A stretch of 37,057 bases of DNA from Desulfosporosinus sp. OT (GTDB lineage: Bacteria; Bacillota; Desulfitobacteriia; Desulfitobacteriales; Desulfitobacteriaceae). Made by a program: the position numbers and the translations under genes. The notes below the pieces were generated by a model. That model had not been told where the DNA came from. It saw nothing but the letters and a program-made list of their open reading frames with translations, and did no database searches. Below, piece by piece: positions 15,986-24,566 of this stretch. The first letter of the stretch is position 1. Each line of letters starts with the position of its first letter. The stretch spans positions 1 through 37,057 of the forward strand of contig NZ_AGAF01000226.1 of NCBI RefSeq assembly GCF_000224515.1. The letters run 5' to 3'.

Positions 15986-16081
15986 GTATTTGATTACCTC
16001 GCTTTATATCCTTACCATTGCCTATTTTAACAGAAACGCAGTTGGTTTGGAAATAGAAAGCACAATAATAATGCTCATGGC

Positions 16082-16110
16082 TTGACAGGATTACAAACTA
16101 CTTGTAGAAT
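16082..16110 (+). promoter_or_regulatory. Promoter of the first CFA synthase with MarR-type operator
   Basis: TTGACA (16082-16087), 17-base spacer, TAGAAT (16105-16110). The spacer contains TACAA-N5-TTGTA (16092-16106), similar in layout to OhrR/MarR sites (TACAATT-AATTGTA). Binding there would block the promoter. Confidence 0.6.
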
Positions 16111-16226
16111 GCAACCATATACTTTCATAATACAATTTGTTTACCAAATAGGCAAATGAGGAGTGACTTGGTAAGCTCATGAATTTCAAAGAGGAATGAG
16201 CAGTCTTTTATGATGGAGGCGTTAAA

Positions 16227-17402
16227 ATGAATATTGACAAAGCATTTTATCGGAGTCTAATGAAGAACCTATTTGCCGATCCTTGTGAAGTAAAGTTTTG
16301 GGATGGAGAAGTTATTAATTATGGAGAGGGAATGCCACAGTTCAGGATAGATTTTAACGAGCCAATTGCTAAGGCGGAACTAATCAATGATCCGTCGTTG
16401 GCCTTTGGGGAAGGGTATATGTTTAAGAAGATTGATATTGTGGGAAGTGTCCAAAGGGTTATTGAATCTCTGTATAAGAATCAAGACAGTTTTCTTCACC
16501 AAAATAACTCATATGACAAATTATTTAAAATCCTTTCCAGCAGCATTCGAAAAAGCAAAGAAAATATTCAATTTCACTATGACATTGGAAATGATTTTTA
16601 TAGTTTATGGTTGGATGAAACGATGACCTACTCCTGTGCTTACTTTAAGTCGCACGAAGATAGTTTACTGCAGGCTCAAAAGAACAAAGTTGCCCATATC
16701 CTGCGCAAACTGAATTTACATCCCGGACAAACCTTACTCGATATTGGTTGCGGATGGGGAGAGCTGATTATTACTGCAGCTAAAACCTATCAGGTCAAGG
16801 CTCTCGGTATTACTCTTAGTTCAGAACAATATTACAAGACTGCTGAAAGAATTAAAAACGAGGGGTTACAGGAGTTAGTTGAGGTTCAACTCATCGACTA
16901 CCGAGAATTGAAGGGGAGAACATTTGACCGGGTGGTAAGCGTAGGGATGGTTGAACATGTAGGAAAGGACCAACTTAAAGCTTATTTCTCAGCGGTAAGA
17001 TCCCTGTTAAATGAAGCCGGAGTATCTCTTTTACACTGTATTACAGGATATGAAGAATCGGGGACAAATAGCTGGATCAATAAGTACATTTTCCCTGGCG
17101 GTTATATTCCTTCTGTGCAAGAATTAGTTTCGCTTATGGCCGTTAATAAGTTCTACCTCATTGATCTAGAAAGCTTGCGTGAACACTATACGCGAACACT
17201 AGAACACTGGGCCCAGAATTTTGAGAATGCTCTCTCGTTAATCATGAAGATGAAAGATGAAACCTTTATACGGATGTGGCGTCTCTATCTTAACTCTTGT
17301 GCAGCGTCTTTCCATTGTGGCAATATCGATCTGCATCAGTTTCTATTTACTAAGGGAGTTAACAATACTTGGCCTCTAACCCGTACGTATATGCATTCAT
17401 AA
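16227..17402 (+). CDS. Cyclopropane-fatty-acyl-phospholipid synthase (copy 1)
   Basis: A 391-residue SAM-dependent enzyme that adds a methylene group across cis double bonds of membrane phospholipid acyl chains. The SAM-binding motif is LDIGCGWGE (171-179). Residues equivalent to the E. coli Cfa bicarbonate site are all present at a near-constant offset: C137, E243, H270, I272 and Y321. The start is set by GGAGG seven bases ahead of ATG. It is divergent from the MarR regulator and followed by a 27-bp inverted repeat. A paralogue at 27590-28768 is, by eye, about four fifths identical at protein level, yet differs widely at third codon positions, so the duplication is not recent. Confidence 0.93.
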   Translation: MNIDKAFYRSLMKNLFADPCEVKFWDGEVINYGEGMPQFRIDFNEPIAKAELINDPSLAFGEGYMFKKIDIVGSVQRVIESLYKNQDSFLHQNNSYDKLFKILSSSIRKSKENIQFHYDIGNDFYSLWLDETMTYSCAYFKSHEDSLLQAQKNKVAHILRKLNLHPGQTLLDIGCGWGELIITAAKTYQVKALGITLSSEQYYKTAERIKNEGLQELVEVQLIDYRELKGRTFDRVVSVGMVEHVGKDQLKAYFSAVRSLLNEAGVSLLHCITGYEESGTNSWINKYIFPGGYIPSVQELVSLMAVNKFYLIDLESLREHYTRTLEHWAQNFENALSLIMKMKDETFIRMWRLYLNSCAASFHCGNIDLHQFLFTKGVNNTWPLTRTYMHS

Positions 17403-17477
17403 ATACAACCCTTTTTGAAGTGACAAGTGCTATATTTAAAGTCCTTTTTATATTGAAGGTACCAGGACATCTTTTAT

Positions 17478-17538
17478 CCAAGGGACCGTTAAGTCCGAAA
17501 TCATATCAAGCATGATTTCGGGCTTAACGGTCCCTTGG
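17478..17538. terminator. 27-bp inverted repeat between convergent genes (possible bidirectional terminator)
   Basis: 17478-17504 pairs with 17512-17538 over 27 bases with one T-G pair and a 7-base loop. It lies between the ends of the CFA synthase (+) and VanZ-like (-) genes. There is no T tract on either side, so termination is inferred only from position and stability. Confidence 0.5.
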
Positions 17539-17598
17539 TGGTGTTCGAATAATCGATAGCAACGAAGGATATATTAAGAGAGTTCAACTTTATTTGCG

Positions 17599-18078
17599 TT
17601 ATTTGTTATCTTTTTTCTGTCCGAATATCGTTAAAAGGCAATAGCCCAGAAGACCTCCCAAGGTATTCAAAATTACGTCATCGATATCGGATATTCCAAG
17701 TTTAAGGCATAACTGAATAATTTCGACGGTAAGACTAATTGAGAATGTAAGAACAAAGATCTTTCTAACGTCGATTTTTTTGAATATGTATGGCAAAAGA
17801 AAACCCATTGGCATAAAAGCTAATATGTTGCCAAATAGATTAAAGAACCATACGTCAAACCCAAATTTGTTAACACCCACCAAGTAGCTAATTATAGTTT
17901 TAAACGGAATTATGTTATACCTAATCCCGTTACTAGCAACTCTAAAATAGTCTCCATAAGCGAAAAAGAAAAGTCTATATAGAAGATAAGAAAAATAGAC
18001 AATAAACATTAAAGCAGCGGCAAAATGAAGATACTTTCTCTTATCTGAGTGATAGTGATCGTCAACATGTTTATCCAT
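17599..18078 (-). CDS. VanZ-like membrane protein
   Basis: A 159-residue integral membrane protein of the VanZ family. It has about four membrane helices (near 20-40, 80-97, 108-125 and 135-152) and the two family signatures: FNLFGNILAFMPMGFLLPY, and TVEIIQL followed by DIDDVILNTLGGLLGY. VanZ itself gives low-level teicoplanin resistance, but most chromosomal relatives have no known role. Histidines are abundant near the N-terminus (HVDDHYH). It is a single gene on the minus strand, converging on the CFA synthase; AAGGG lies ahead of its ATG. Confidence 0.85.
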   Translation of the reverse strand: MDKHVDDHYHSDKRKYLHFAAALMFIVYFSYLLYRLFFFAYGDYFRVASNGIRYNIIPFKTIISYLVGVNKFGFDVWFFNLFGNILAFMPMGFLLPYIFKKIDVRKIFVLTFSISLTVEIIQLCLKLGISDIDDVILNTLGGLLGYCLLTIFGQKKDNK

Positions 18079-18300
18079 AATGCTACCCTTCTTGACAACT
18101 TATGACGCAAAAATTACCTGAGAACCTCAAGGATAATGATGAATTCAAACGACTTTTCCTTATTAAAATTTGTTTAAATAATAGTTTTAAACTTAGCTAA
18201 TAGTATTAGATTGGCGCTATTTATGCAAACCAATTTTTGATGTAGGGCTTAAATTTATTATTATAGATATTGAAAAGCAAAATAAAATCTGAAATAAGGA
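18079..18300. other. Intergenic region upstream of rbs promoter
   Basis: AT-rich spacer between the divergent VanZ-like gene and the ribose operon. I see no gene and no clear structure before the rbs promoter at 18301. Confidence 0.4.
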
Positions 18301-18329
18301 TTGACAGTTGATTCTGAAAAAGCTAAAAT
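18301..18329 (+). promoter_or_regulatory. Promoter of the ribose operon
   Basis: TTGACA (18301-18306), 17-base spacer, TAAAAT (18324-18329). An operator starts about 11 bases downstream, over the expected transcription start. Confidence 0.65.
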
Positions 18330-18340
18330 TGAATCACAGA

Positions 18341-18354
18341 TGTAACCGTTTACA
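18341..18354. promoter_or_regulatory. RbsR (LacI-type) operator 1
   Basis: TGTAACCGTTTACA, a palindrome with the central CG typical of LacI/RbsR/CcpA sites, just downstream of the rbs promoter. A second near-identical copy at 18506-18519 supports autoregulation by RbsR; CcpA binding is an alternative. Confidence 0.7.
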
Positions 18355-18505
18355 TTGCTTTCATTTCCTAATAAAGAGTTTTAAGAATTCTAATCGATAC
18401 AGCTTGTAACACACTATATAGCCTTAGAGTAGGCAGAATATCGACTAAAATTCACACAGAAGGATATAGGGCTGGAAAGATATATAACACAGGTTATGAA
18501 AATAA

Positions 18506-18519
18506 TGTAACCGATTACA
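18506..18519. promoter_or_regulatory. RbsR (LacI-type) operator 2
   Basis: TGTAACCGATTACA, 165 bases after operator 1 and 26 bases before the rbsR start codon. The pair could support looping or roadblock repression. Confidence 0.7.
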
Positions 18520-18545
18520 GAAAATGAATTGAGGGTGTAATTTTA

Positions 18546-19535
18546 TTGGCGACGATTAGAGATGTTGCTCGTTTAGCGGGAGTGTCCGTTGCTACTGTCT
18601 CCCGAGTAATTAACAAAACAGACTTTGTGAATCCCGAGACCGCCGCACAAGTATTGAAGGCGATTGAGCAGCTTCAATACGAGCCAAATGCTGTAGCTCG
18701 AGGTTTGGCGGGAAAGAAAATGGGGATCATTGCCTTAATCCTGCCTGATATATTAAATCCGTTTTTTCCTGCTTTGGCTCGTGGCGTCGAAGATGAAGCT
18801 CAGAAAAAAGGCCTGACAGTTATCTTGGGTAACTCGGATGATCTGGGCCTAAAGGAAAGTACCTACATTAAGGATCTTAAGAAAAAGTATGTGGATGGTT
18901 TCATTTTCGCCTCGAATACTATCCGTGAAGAGGATGTCGAATCTCTAAGAAAAGAAGGAATTCCGATTGTCTTGTTAGATAGAGGTTTGAATACTGCATC
19001 TTGCCCAGTTATCCGTTCGAACAATCGAGCCGGGGCAAAACTAGCAGTGCAGCATCTGATCGAGCGCGGTTGTCAGAAAATCGCTCATATTTATGGACCC
19101 CAAGAATTTATTACAGCTCGAGAGCGATTACTAGGCTATGAAGAAGTTGTCGGAGAGTTAGAGGGTTATTCGCCTAGCTTAATGGTCTCGGGAAAATTTG
19201 ATATCGAGAGTGGAAGGCAGGGTGTAGAACATCTTTTGACACGTCATCCTCAAATTGATGGAATTTTTGCCGGAAATGATCTGATGGCAATAGGGGCTCT
19301 CAAAGCCTTGCGTGAGCGAGGAATCCTCGTCCCAGAACAGGTCAAAGTCTGCGGGTTTGATGGGATTAGTTTAACAGAGATTACCGAACCGGAATTGACA
19401 ACTGTGGCCCAGCCCATTTATGAGATGGGAGGATTAGCTGCTCGGATTTTGCTCAATGAAATAGAAGGCGGGGGCCGTGAGAATACAATCATTGAACTGG
19501 ATGTCGCTTTAATTCCCAGAAAATCGACCCGATAG
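18546..19535 (+). CDS. rbsR: Ribose operon repressor, LacI family
   Basis: A 329-residue LacI/GalR repressor. The N-terminal helix-turn-helix (TIRDVARLAGVSVATVSRVI) and hinge (PNAVARGLAGKK) are followed by a periplasmic-binding-protein-like sensor domain (about 60-329) with GIFAGNDLMAIGALKAL and VCGFDGI typical of the family. The start is TTG; GAGGG lies 11 bases ahead. It is the first gene of rbsRKDACB, the same order as in Bacillus subtilis, and the two operators upstream argue that it represses its own operon until ribose is present. The gap to rbsK is 12 bases. Confidence 0.92.
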   Translation: MATIRDVARLAGVSVATVSRVINKTDFVNPETAAQVLKAIEQLQYEPNAVARGLAGKKMGIIALILPDILNPFFPALARGVEDEAQKKGLTVILGNSDDLGLKESTYIKDLKKKYVDGFIFASNTIREEDVESLRKEGIPIVLLDRGLNTASCPVIRSNNRAGAKLAVQHLIERGCQKIAHIYGPQEFITARERLLGYEEVVGELEGYSPSLMVSGKFDIESGRQGVEHLLTRHPQIDGIFAGNDLMAIGALKALRERGILVPEQVKVCGFDGISLTEITEPELTTVAQPIYEMGGLAARILLNEIEGGGRENTIIELDVALIPRKSTR

Positions 19536-19547
19536 GAGGAATCTTAG

Positions 19548-20495
19548 ATGGACCAGCGGCCCAAGATCGTTGTCATAGGTAGTTTAAATATGGATTTGGT
19601 CGTCAAGGCCTTGCGAGCTCCTAGACGTGGGGAAACGGTGCTAGGCGAAGAAATTCATTTCATTCCCGGTGGCAAAGGTGCAAACCAAGCGGTCGGGTTA
19701 GCCCGTTTAGGTGCTGAGACCACAATGATCGGAGCGGTTGGATCGGATGCCTTTGGAGTGGAACTCGAGAAAGCCTTGCAGAGGAATGGAATAAATACTT
19801 CGAACGTTAAGGTAACTTCAGAAGCCACAGGTGTGGCCTCGATTCTCCTGGCTGAGGGGGATAACAGTATCGTAGTGGTTCCAGGGGCGAATGCTCAGTG
19901 TTTACCTGAGGATTTGGACCGGTGTGAGAGTGAAATTGCCGCAGCTGATCTAGTTCTCCTGCAATTAGAGATTCCGCTGGTGACTGTGGAGTATGCTGTC
20001 AAGCTGGCCCGTAAGCATGGGAAGATTGTGATGCTCAATCCAGCCCCAGCTCAAAGCCTTTCTGAGGATCTACTTAGCCAGGTGGATTATTTAACTCCCA
20101 ATCGTTCCGAACTCGCCTTGCTTACAAGAATGTCCGAAGAGTCTACGATAGCTCAAGGAATTGAACAATTATTGAATGTTGGAGTTTCGTGTTGCGTCAC
20201 GACTCTAGGAGCTGAGGGAGTTGCTCTTAGGGAGATAGGCGGCAGCTTGGTTAAAATTCGGGGCTTCAGGGTCCCTGTCGTGGATACTACCGGAGCGGGA
20301 GATGCTTTTAATGCCGGTTTGGCCTATGCTCTAGCTCAGAAGAAATCCATTCAAGAAGCGGCAGAATTTGCAGTGCAGGTTTCGGCTCTGGCTGTTACTA
20401 AATTTGGAGCTCAAGGCGGGATGCCAACGCTGGTTGAGGTAGAAGAGTATTTCAGGAGGGATGAAGATGAAGAAAGTCGGCATCATAAACAGTGA
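19548..20495 (+). CDS. rbsK: Ribokinase
   Basis: A 315-residue PfkB-family kinase that phosphorylates D-ribose to ribose 5-phosphate. The N-terminal signature GSLNMDLVVK, the substrate loop GGKGANQAVGLARLG and the C-terminal signature DTTGAGDAFNAGLAYAL, with the catalytic aspartate, are intact. Ribosome site AGGAGG precedes the ATG. Its final 29 bases overlap the rbsD start, so the last residues (RRDEDEESRHHKQ) are an unusual hydrophilic tail created by the overlap; the two genes are probably translationally coupled. Confidence 0.95.
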   Translation: MDQRPKIVVIGSLNMDLVVKALRAPRRGETVLGEEIHFIPGGKGANQAVGLARLGAETTMIGAVGSDAFGVELEKALQRNGINTSNVKVTSEATGVASILLAEGDNSIVVVPGANAQCLPEDLDRCESEIAAADLVLLQLEIPLVTVEYAVKLARKHGKIVMLNPAPAQSLSEDLLSQVDYLTPNRSELALLTRMSEESTIAQGIEQLLNVGVSCCVTTLGAEGVALREIGGSLVKIRGFRVPVVDTTGAGDAFNAGLAYALAQKKSIQEAAEFAVQVSALAVTKFGAQGGMPTLVEVEEYFRRDEDEESRHHKQ

Positions 20496-20862
20496 AATTT
20501 CCCGAGTGATTAGTGAGCTGGGGCACATGGATACCATTGTGATAGCGGATGCAGGTTTACCGATTCCTCCTCATGTTAAAAGAATTGATTTGGCTTTAAA
20601 GGAAGGGGTCCCGTCGTTCATAGAGACGGTTGAGGTCGTTCTTCAAGAAATGTGTGTGGAAAAAGCTTATGTGGCGAGAGAAATGGGATCGTCAAGTGCT
20701 CATAAAAGGGCAGAACTGGTTGCCAAACTACCTAGTGTTCAGATTAAGGCCCTATCGCATGAAGAGTTGAAAGCTTTAACTCATCATGCTAAAGCTGTGA
20801 TTCGCACGGGCGAGTTCACTCCTTATGCTAATGTAGTGCTCGAAGCGGGCGTAATCTTCTAA
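20467..20862 (+). CDS. rbsD: D-ribose pyranase
   Basis: A 131-residue RbsD, which interconverts the pyranose and furanose forms of ribose so that ribokinase can use it. The start MKKVGIINSEISRVISELGH places the catalytic His at residue 20, as in known RbsD. The C-terminal FTPYANVVLEAGVIF is characteristic. An ATG two codons earlier (20461) is possible, but AGGAGG is seven bases before 20467 and only one base before 20461, so 20467 is chosen. It overlaps rbsK by 29 bases. Confidence 0.93.
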   Translation: MKKVGIINSEISRVISELGHMDTIVIADAGLPIPPHVKRIDLALKEGVPSFIETVEVVLQEMCVEKAYVAREMGSSSAHKRAELVAKLPSVQIKALSHEELKALTHHAKAVIRTGEFTPYANVVLEAGVIF

Positions 20863-20883
20863 AAATAAAGGAGGGATTCCGGT

Positions 20884-22380
20884 ATGACAGATCTCTTGAC
20901 GATGAAAGGCATCAACAAGAGCTTCAGTGGAGTCAAGGTATTAGAAGATGTTCAATTTTCGCTCCGCCAAGGGGAAGTCCATGCTTTGATGGGAGAGAAT
21001 GGAGCGGGTAAATCAACCCTGATGAAAATCCTTTCCGGAATTTACAGTAAAGATGCTGGTTCTATTCAGATACATGGCAAAGAGTCTGTAGCGTCTTCAC
21101 CTAAAACTGCCCAAGCTTTGGGTGTGGCGATTATTCATCAGGAGCTTAATATGATTCCCGATCTGTCCATTATAGAAAATATGTTTTTAGGACGCGAGTT
21201 TAAATGGGGGCGGACGGGTTTCGTTAATTGGCCACGAATGCGTTCCGAAGCGAAGAATTATTTACAGCAACTTGGGATGGAGCTGAACCCTGATATTCGA
21301 GCGGGTGAACTTTCTGTTGGTCAGCAGCAGATGGTAGAGATTGCTAAAGCGCTTTCTATGCAGGCGAAAATTCTGGTGCTCGACGAGCCGACGGCGGCTT
21401 TAACTAAACGAGAAATCGAGAAACTCTTTCAGCTCATCGCCAACTTAAAAACTCAAGGGGTGGGAATGATCTACATTTCTCATCGTATGGAGGAAATTTT
21501 CCAGATAAGTGATCGGATTACGGTGTTGCGAGATGGGCGTTATATTGGCACTAGGGATACGGATGTTACGACAATGGATGAGTTAGTTCAGATGATGGTT
21601 GGTCGAGAGATCAAAGAACGTTTTCCCAAGGTAGAAAAAGAGATCGGGGCTGAATGTCTTCGAGTAGAAGGTCTGGAACAAGAAGGAAAGCTCTATGATA
21701 TTAACTTAAGTGTGCGAGCTGGGGAAATTCTAGGAATTGCAGGTTTAATGGGAGCAGGTCGGTCGGAGTTAGCCAAAGCTCTGTTTGGTGTCGGAAAATA
21801 TCAAGGGAAGATTTTTGTCAACGGAAGAGCTGTCTCTATTAAAAATCCTCAAGAGGCCATTAAGGCTGGTCTGGCGTTGATTACGGAAGATCGCAAAGGA
21901 GAGGGTCTTGTCTCTGATCTCTCGGTTCGAGAAAACTTAGCATTGCCTAATTTGCGCTCCCTATCGCGCTTTGGATTCATCAGCCACCGGATGGAACAGA
22001 AATTTGTGGAAGATAGTATTAAGAAGCTGAACGTCAAAGTCCATCATCCTGGGCAATGGGTAAGCTCTTTAAGTGGTGGAAATCAACAGAAAGTTGTGAT
22101 TGGTAAGTGGTTGGCGACTCAGCCTAACGTTTTAATCCTCGATGAACCAACACGGGGTGTGGATATCGGGGCGAAACGGGAAATTTATGACTTAATGAAT
22201 CAACTTGTTCAAAAAGGAGTTGCTATCGTTATGATTTCCTCGGAACTTCCGGAGGTCCTCGGAATGAGCGATCGTGTACTGGTCATGCATGAAGGACGAA
22301 TCACTGGGGAATTCCTACGTGAAAACGCCACCCAGGAAACGATTATGATAGCCGCTACAGGAGGGAAAAATCATGGCTAA
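20884..22380 (+). CDS. rbsA: Ribose ABC transporter, ATP-binding protein
   Basis: A 498-residue duplicated ABC ATPase of the sugar-import (carbohydrate uptake transporter-2) type. The first half has Walker A GENGAGKST, signature LSVGQQQMVEIAKALS and Walker B ILVLDEPTAAL. The second half has the family's altered Walker A (GLMGAGRSE), signature LSGGNQQKVVIGKWL and Walker B VLILDEPTRGVD. Length and motif pattern are those of RbsA/MglA. It is coupled to rbsC by an 8-base overlap. Ribosome site GGAGG precedes the ATG. Confidence 0.95.
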   Translation: MTDLLTMKGINKSFSGVKVLEDVQFSLRQGEVHALMGENGAGKSTLMKILSGIYSKDAGSIQIHGKESVASSPKTAQALGVAIIHQELNMIPDLSIIENMFLGREFKWGRTGFVNWPRMRSEAKNYLQQLGMELNPDIRAGELSVGQQQMVEIAKALSMQAKILVLDEPTAALTKREIEKLFQLIANLKTQGVGMIYISHRMEEIFQISDRITVLRDGRYIGTRDTDVTTMDELVQMMVGREIKERFPKVEKEIGAECLRVEGLEQEGKLYDINLSVRAGEILGIAGLMGAGRSELAKALFGVGKYQGKIFVNGRAVSIKNPQEAIKAGLALITEDRKGEGLVSDLSVRENLALPNLRSLSRFGFISHRMEQKFVEDSIKKLNVKVHHPGQWVSSLSGGNQQKVVIGKWLATQPNVLILDEPTRGVDIGAKREIYDLMNQLVQKGVAIVMISSELPEVLGMSDRVLVMHEGRITGEFLRENATQETIMIAATGGKNHG

Positions 22381-23314
22381 AGTGCAGGGGAAAAGTGGAA
22401 TTCTGCAGCGCATGGGACCCCTTGTGGGTTTAATTCTTATCGTCATCATCTTAACAATCTTTAATTCAGACTTTCTGACCGTGGGCAATATCTTTAACGT
22501 TTTCCGGCAGGTTTCAATTAACGCTTTGATAGCCTTTGGGATGACCTTTGTCATCCTGACGGGAGGAATCGACCTATCTGTCGGTTCGATCATTGCCCTT
22601 TCTAGTGCCTTTGTTGCAGGGATGATGGCGGCAGGTTCAGGCTCTATGCTCGCAATCGGGGTGGGTGTGCTGTCAGGGACTTTGATGGGGACAATAAACG
22701 GGGTTGTCATTGCTCGAGGAAAAGTTGCACCGTTTATTGCCACGTTAGCCACTATGACAATATTCCGCGGCTTAACCTTGGTATACACCGAAGGGAAACC
22801 GATCACCGGGTTTCCAGATACTTTTGGTCAGATCGGACGAGGGTATCTCTTCGATATACCAATGCCCGTGATTTGGATGCTTGTGGCCTTTGGAGTACTT
22901 TATGTTATTTTGAAATTCACATCCTTCGGTCGCCACGTTTTTGCCTTGGGAGGAAACGAGGAAGCAACCCGACTTTCTGGTGTTAATACGAATCGTGTCA
23001 AAGTACTTGTTTATAGTATCAGTGGTTTACTAGCTTCTTTGAGTGGGATTATATTAACTTCGCGTTTAAATTCTGCTCAACCAACTGCAGGGACGTCCTA
23101 TGAACTCGATGCGATTGCGGCCGTAGTCTTAGGGGGCACGAGTCTTTCGGGAGGAAAAGGTTGGATTGCGGGAACCTTAGTTGGTGCTATGATCATTGGA
23201 ATTCTGGACAATGGATTGAATCTGTTGAATGTCTCGTCTTTCTATCAACAGGTGGTCAAAGGCGGGGTCATTCTGCTGGCAGTCTTATTAGATCGCTCAA
23301 AAGGAAAGCAATAG
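22373..23314 (+). CDS. rbsC: Ribose ABC transporter, permease
   Basis: A 313-residue membrane permease with about eight to ten hydrophobic segments. The RbsC/AraH/XylH signature GGIDLSVGSIIALSSAFVAG and the C-terminal motif DAIAAVVLGGTSLSGGKGWI are intact. It starts inside the end of rbsA. A 259-base gap with strong RNA structure separates it from rbsB, unlike the tight spacing of the other rbs genes. Confidence 0.95.
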   Translation: MAKVQGKSGILQRMGPLVGLILIVIILTIFNSDFLTVGNIFNVFRQVSINALIAFGMTFVILTGGIDLSVGSIIALSSAFVAGMMAAGSGSMLAIGVGVLSGTLMGTINGVVIARGKVAPFIATLATMTIFRGLTLVYTEGKPITGFPDTFGQIGRGYLFDIPMPVIWMLVAFGVLYVILKFTSFGRHVFALGGNEEATRLSGVNTNRVKVLVYSISGLLASLSGIILTSRLNSAQPTAGTSYELDAIAAVVLGGTSLSGGKGWIAGTLVGAMIIGILDNGLNLLNVSSFYQQVVKGGVILLAVLLDRSKGKQ

Positions 23315-23394
23315 ATGCTGTCTAACCTAAGACTTGCAAGAACCTGACTCACGAGGGAGAGCTAAGCAATTAGTCAATCCCCAAGAAAAAGGGT

Positions 23395-23440
23395 AATTAG
23401 TTGTTCTCCAACTAAATAGAATGATGGTTCTAATTAGTTG
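23395..23440 (+). promoter_or_regulatory. Mutually exclusive hairpins in the rbsC-rbsB spacer
   Basis: CAACTAA (23409-23415) can pair with TTAGTTG at 23397-23403 (7 bp, 5-base loop) or, as part of a 13-bp stem with one mismatch, with 23428-23440. The second hairpin is much stronger. Such alternative pairings could set mRNA processing or stability and give more RbsB than RbsC. A 9-codon frame with a good ribosome site (23475-23504, MTSVTIVES) follows. Function is inferred only. Confidence 0.4.
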
Positions 23441-23573
23441 TGGGCATATAGGCTCGTTAAGAGGGGAGGATGCGATGACTTCAGTGACTATTGTAGAGTC
23501 ATAAGTTTGCTGGTGCTCATCAAAAATGAATACTTGGTGGCTCGTACCACCTAAAAAGGAAGGAAGAGAAAGA

Positions 23574-24509
23574 GTGAAAAGAAAACATAGTGTATGGATG
23601 ATGATCCTCGTAGTGCTCATGGCGATTAGTCTTATTGGTTGTGGCACAACCCAATCTAAGGTAGAAAACAATGATACTGCTAAACAGGCAGCTAAAGTCA
23701 CGATTGGTTTTTCGATCTCAACATTAAATAACCCCTTCTTTGTAACCCTCAAAGAAGGCGCTGAAAAAGCAGCGAAAGACGCTGGTGCTGATTTACTGGT
23801 CGTAGACGCAGGCGATAATACGGCAAAGCAGATTAGCGATATTGAAGACTTAATTCAGAAGAAAGTCAGTGTGATTCTAGTTAACCCAACGGACAGCGAT
23901 GCAGTTGTTTCGGCTGTGGAAGCAGCTAACAAAGCAAATATTCCAGTCATTACGGTTGACCGGGCTTCCAACGGGGGAAAAGTAGTTTCGCATATCGCCT
24001 CCGATAACGTAAAAGGCGGCAGCATGGCTGCGGAATATATTATGAAAACATTAGGTGACAAAGGGAATATCGTCGAGTTGCAAGGAATAGCTGGAACGTC
24101 CGCAGCACGTGATCGGGGTCAAGGTTTCCATAATGTCGTCGATGGCAAAGATGGAGTGAAAGTTGTAGCTTCTCAACCCGCTGATTTCGATCGTGCCAAA
24201 GGGTTAACCGTTATGGAAAATATTCTCCAAGGAAATAAAGACATCCAAGCAGTGTTTGCCCACAATGACGAAATGGCCTTAGGTGCTCTTAGTGCCATCC
24301 AAGCAGCGGGCAAGAGCAACATTCTGGTAGTTGGCTTTGATGCTACAGATGATGCAGTGAAAGCCGTCAAGGACGGAAAAATGGCTGCTACAGTCGCTCA
24401 GAAACCAGATCTGATTGGCAAAACAGCCCTGGATACCGCACTGAAAGTGGCTAAAGGGGAGAAAGTTGACGCGAGCATCCCTGTTGAATTAGAGTTGGTC
24501 ACTAAGTAG
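23574..24509 (+). CDS. rbsB: Ribose ABC transporter, substrate-binding lipoprotein
   Basis: A ribose-binding protein of about 311 residues. The start GTG at 23574 gives a classical lipoprotein signal: basic VKRKH, a hydrophobic stretch, and the lipobox LIGC with the lipidated cysteine at residue 23. An in-frame ATG 16 codons earlier would put a tryptophan- and proline-rich stretch before the signal and is less likely. The mature protein has the two-lobed sugar-binding fold (IGFSISTLNNPFFVTLKEGA, VILVNPTDSDAVV, VFAHNDEMALGAL, VVGFDATDDAVKAV). Last gene of the operon, followed 15 bases later by a terminator. Confidence 0.94.
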   Translation: MKRKHSVWMMILVVLMAISLIGCGTTQSKVENNDTAKQAAKVTIGFSISTLNNPFFVTLKEGAEKAAKDAGADLLVVDAGDNTAKQISDIEDLIQKKVSVILVNPTDSDAVVSAVEAANKANIPVITVDRASNGGKVVSHIASDNVKGGSMAAEYIMKTLGDKGNIVELQGIAGTSAARDRGQGFHNVVDGKDGVKVVASQPADFDRAKGLTVMENILQGNKDIQAVFAHNDEMALGALSAIQAAGKSNILVVGFDATDDAVKAVKDGKMAATVAQKPDLIGKTALDTALKVAKGEKVDASIPVELELVTK

Positions 24510-24524
24510 GCTATGAAAAAGATA

Positions 24525-24554
24525 GAGGTCGGAGCAAGTGCTTCGGCCTCTTTT
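24525..24554 (+). terminator. Intrinsic terminator of the ribose operon
   Basis: A 12-bp stem (24525-24536 with 24539-24550, two G-T pairs, GAGGTCGGAGCA) with a very short loop, then TTTT. Confidence 0.8.
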
Positions 24555-24566
24555 GTGTATCTGAAG

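Noticed and set aside
23511-23560. T-box leader before rbsB, suggested by GGTGG...CCACC
   Set aside because: The conserved T-box sequence (AGGGTGGNACCGCG) and a specifier stem are absent, and ribose-binding protein is not a T-box target.
23327-23752. Long minus-strand frame across the rbsC-rbsB spacer and the start of rbsB
   Set aside because: It overlaps the well-supported rbsB signal peptide region on the other strand and has no family resemblance.
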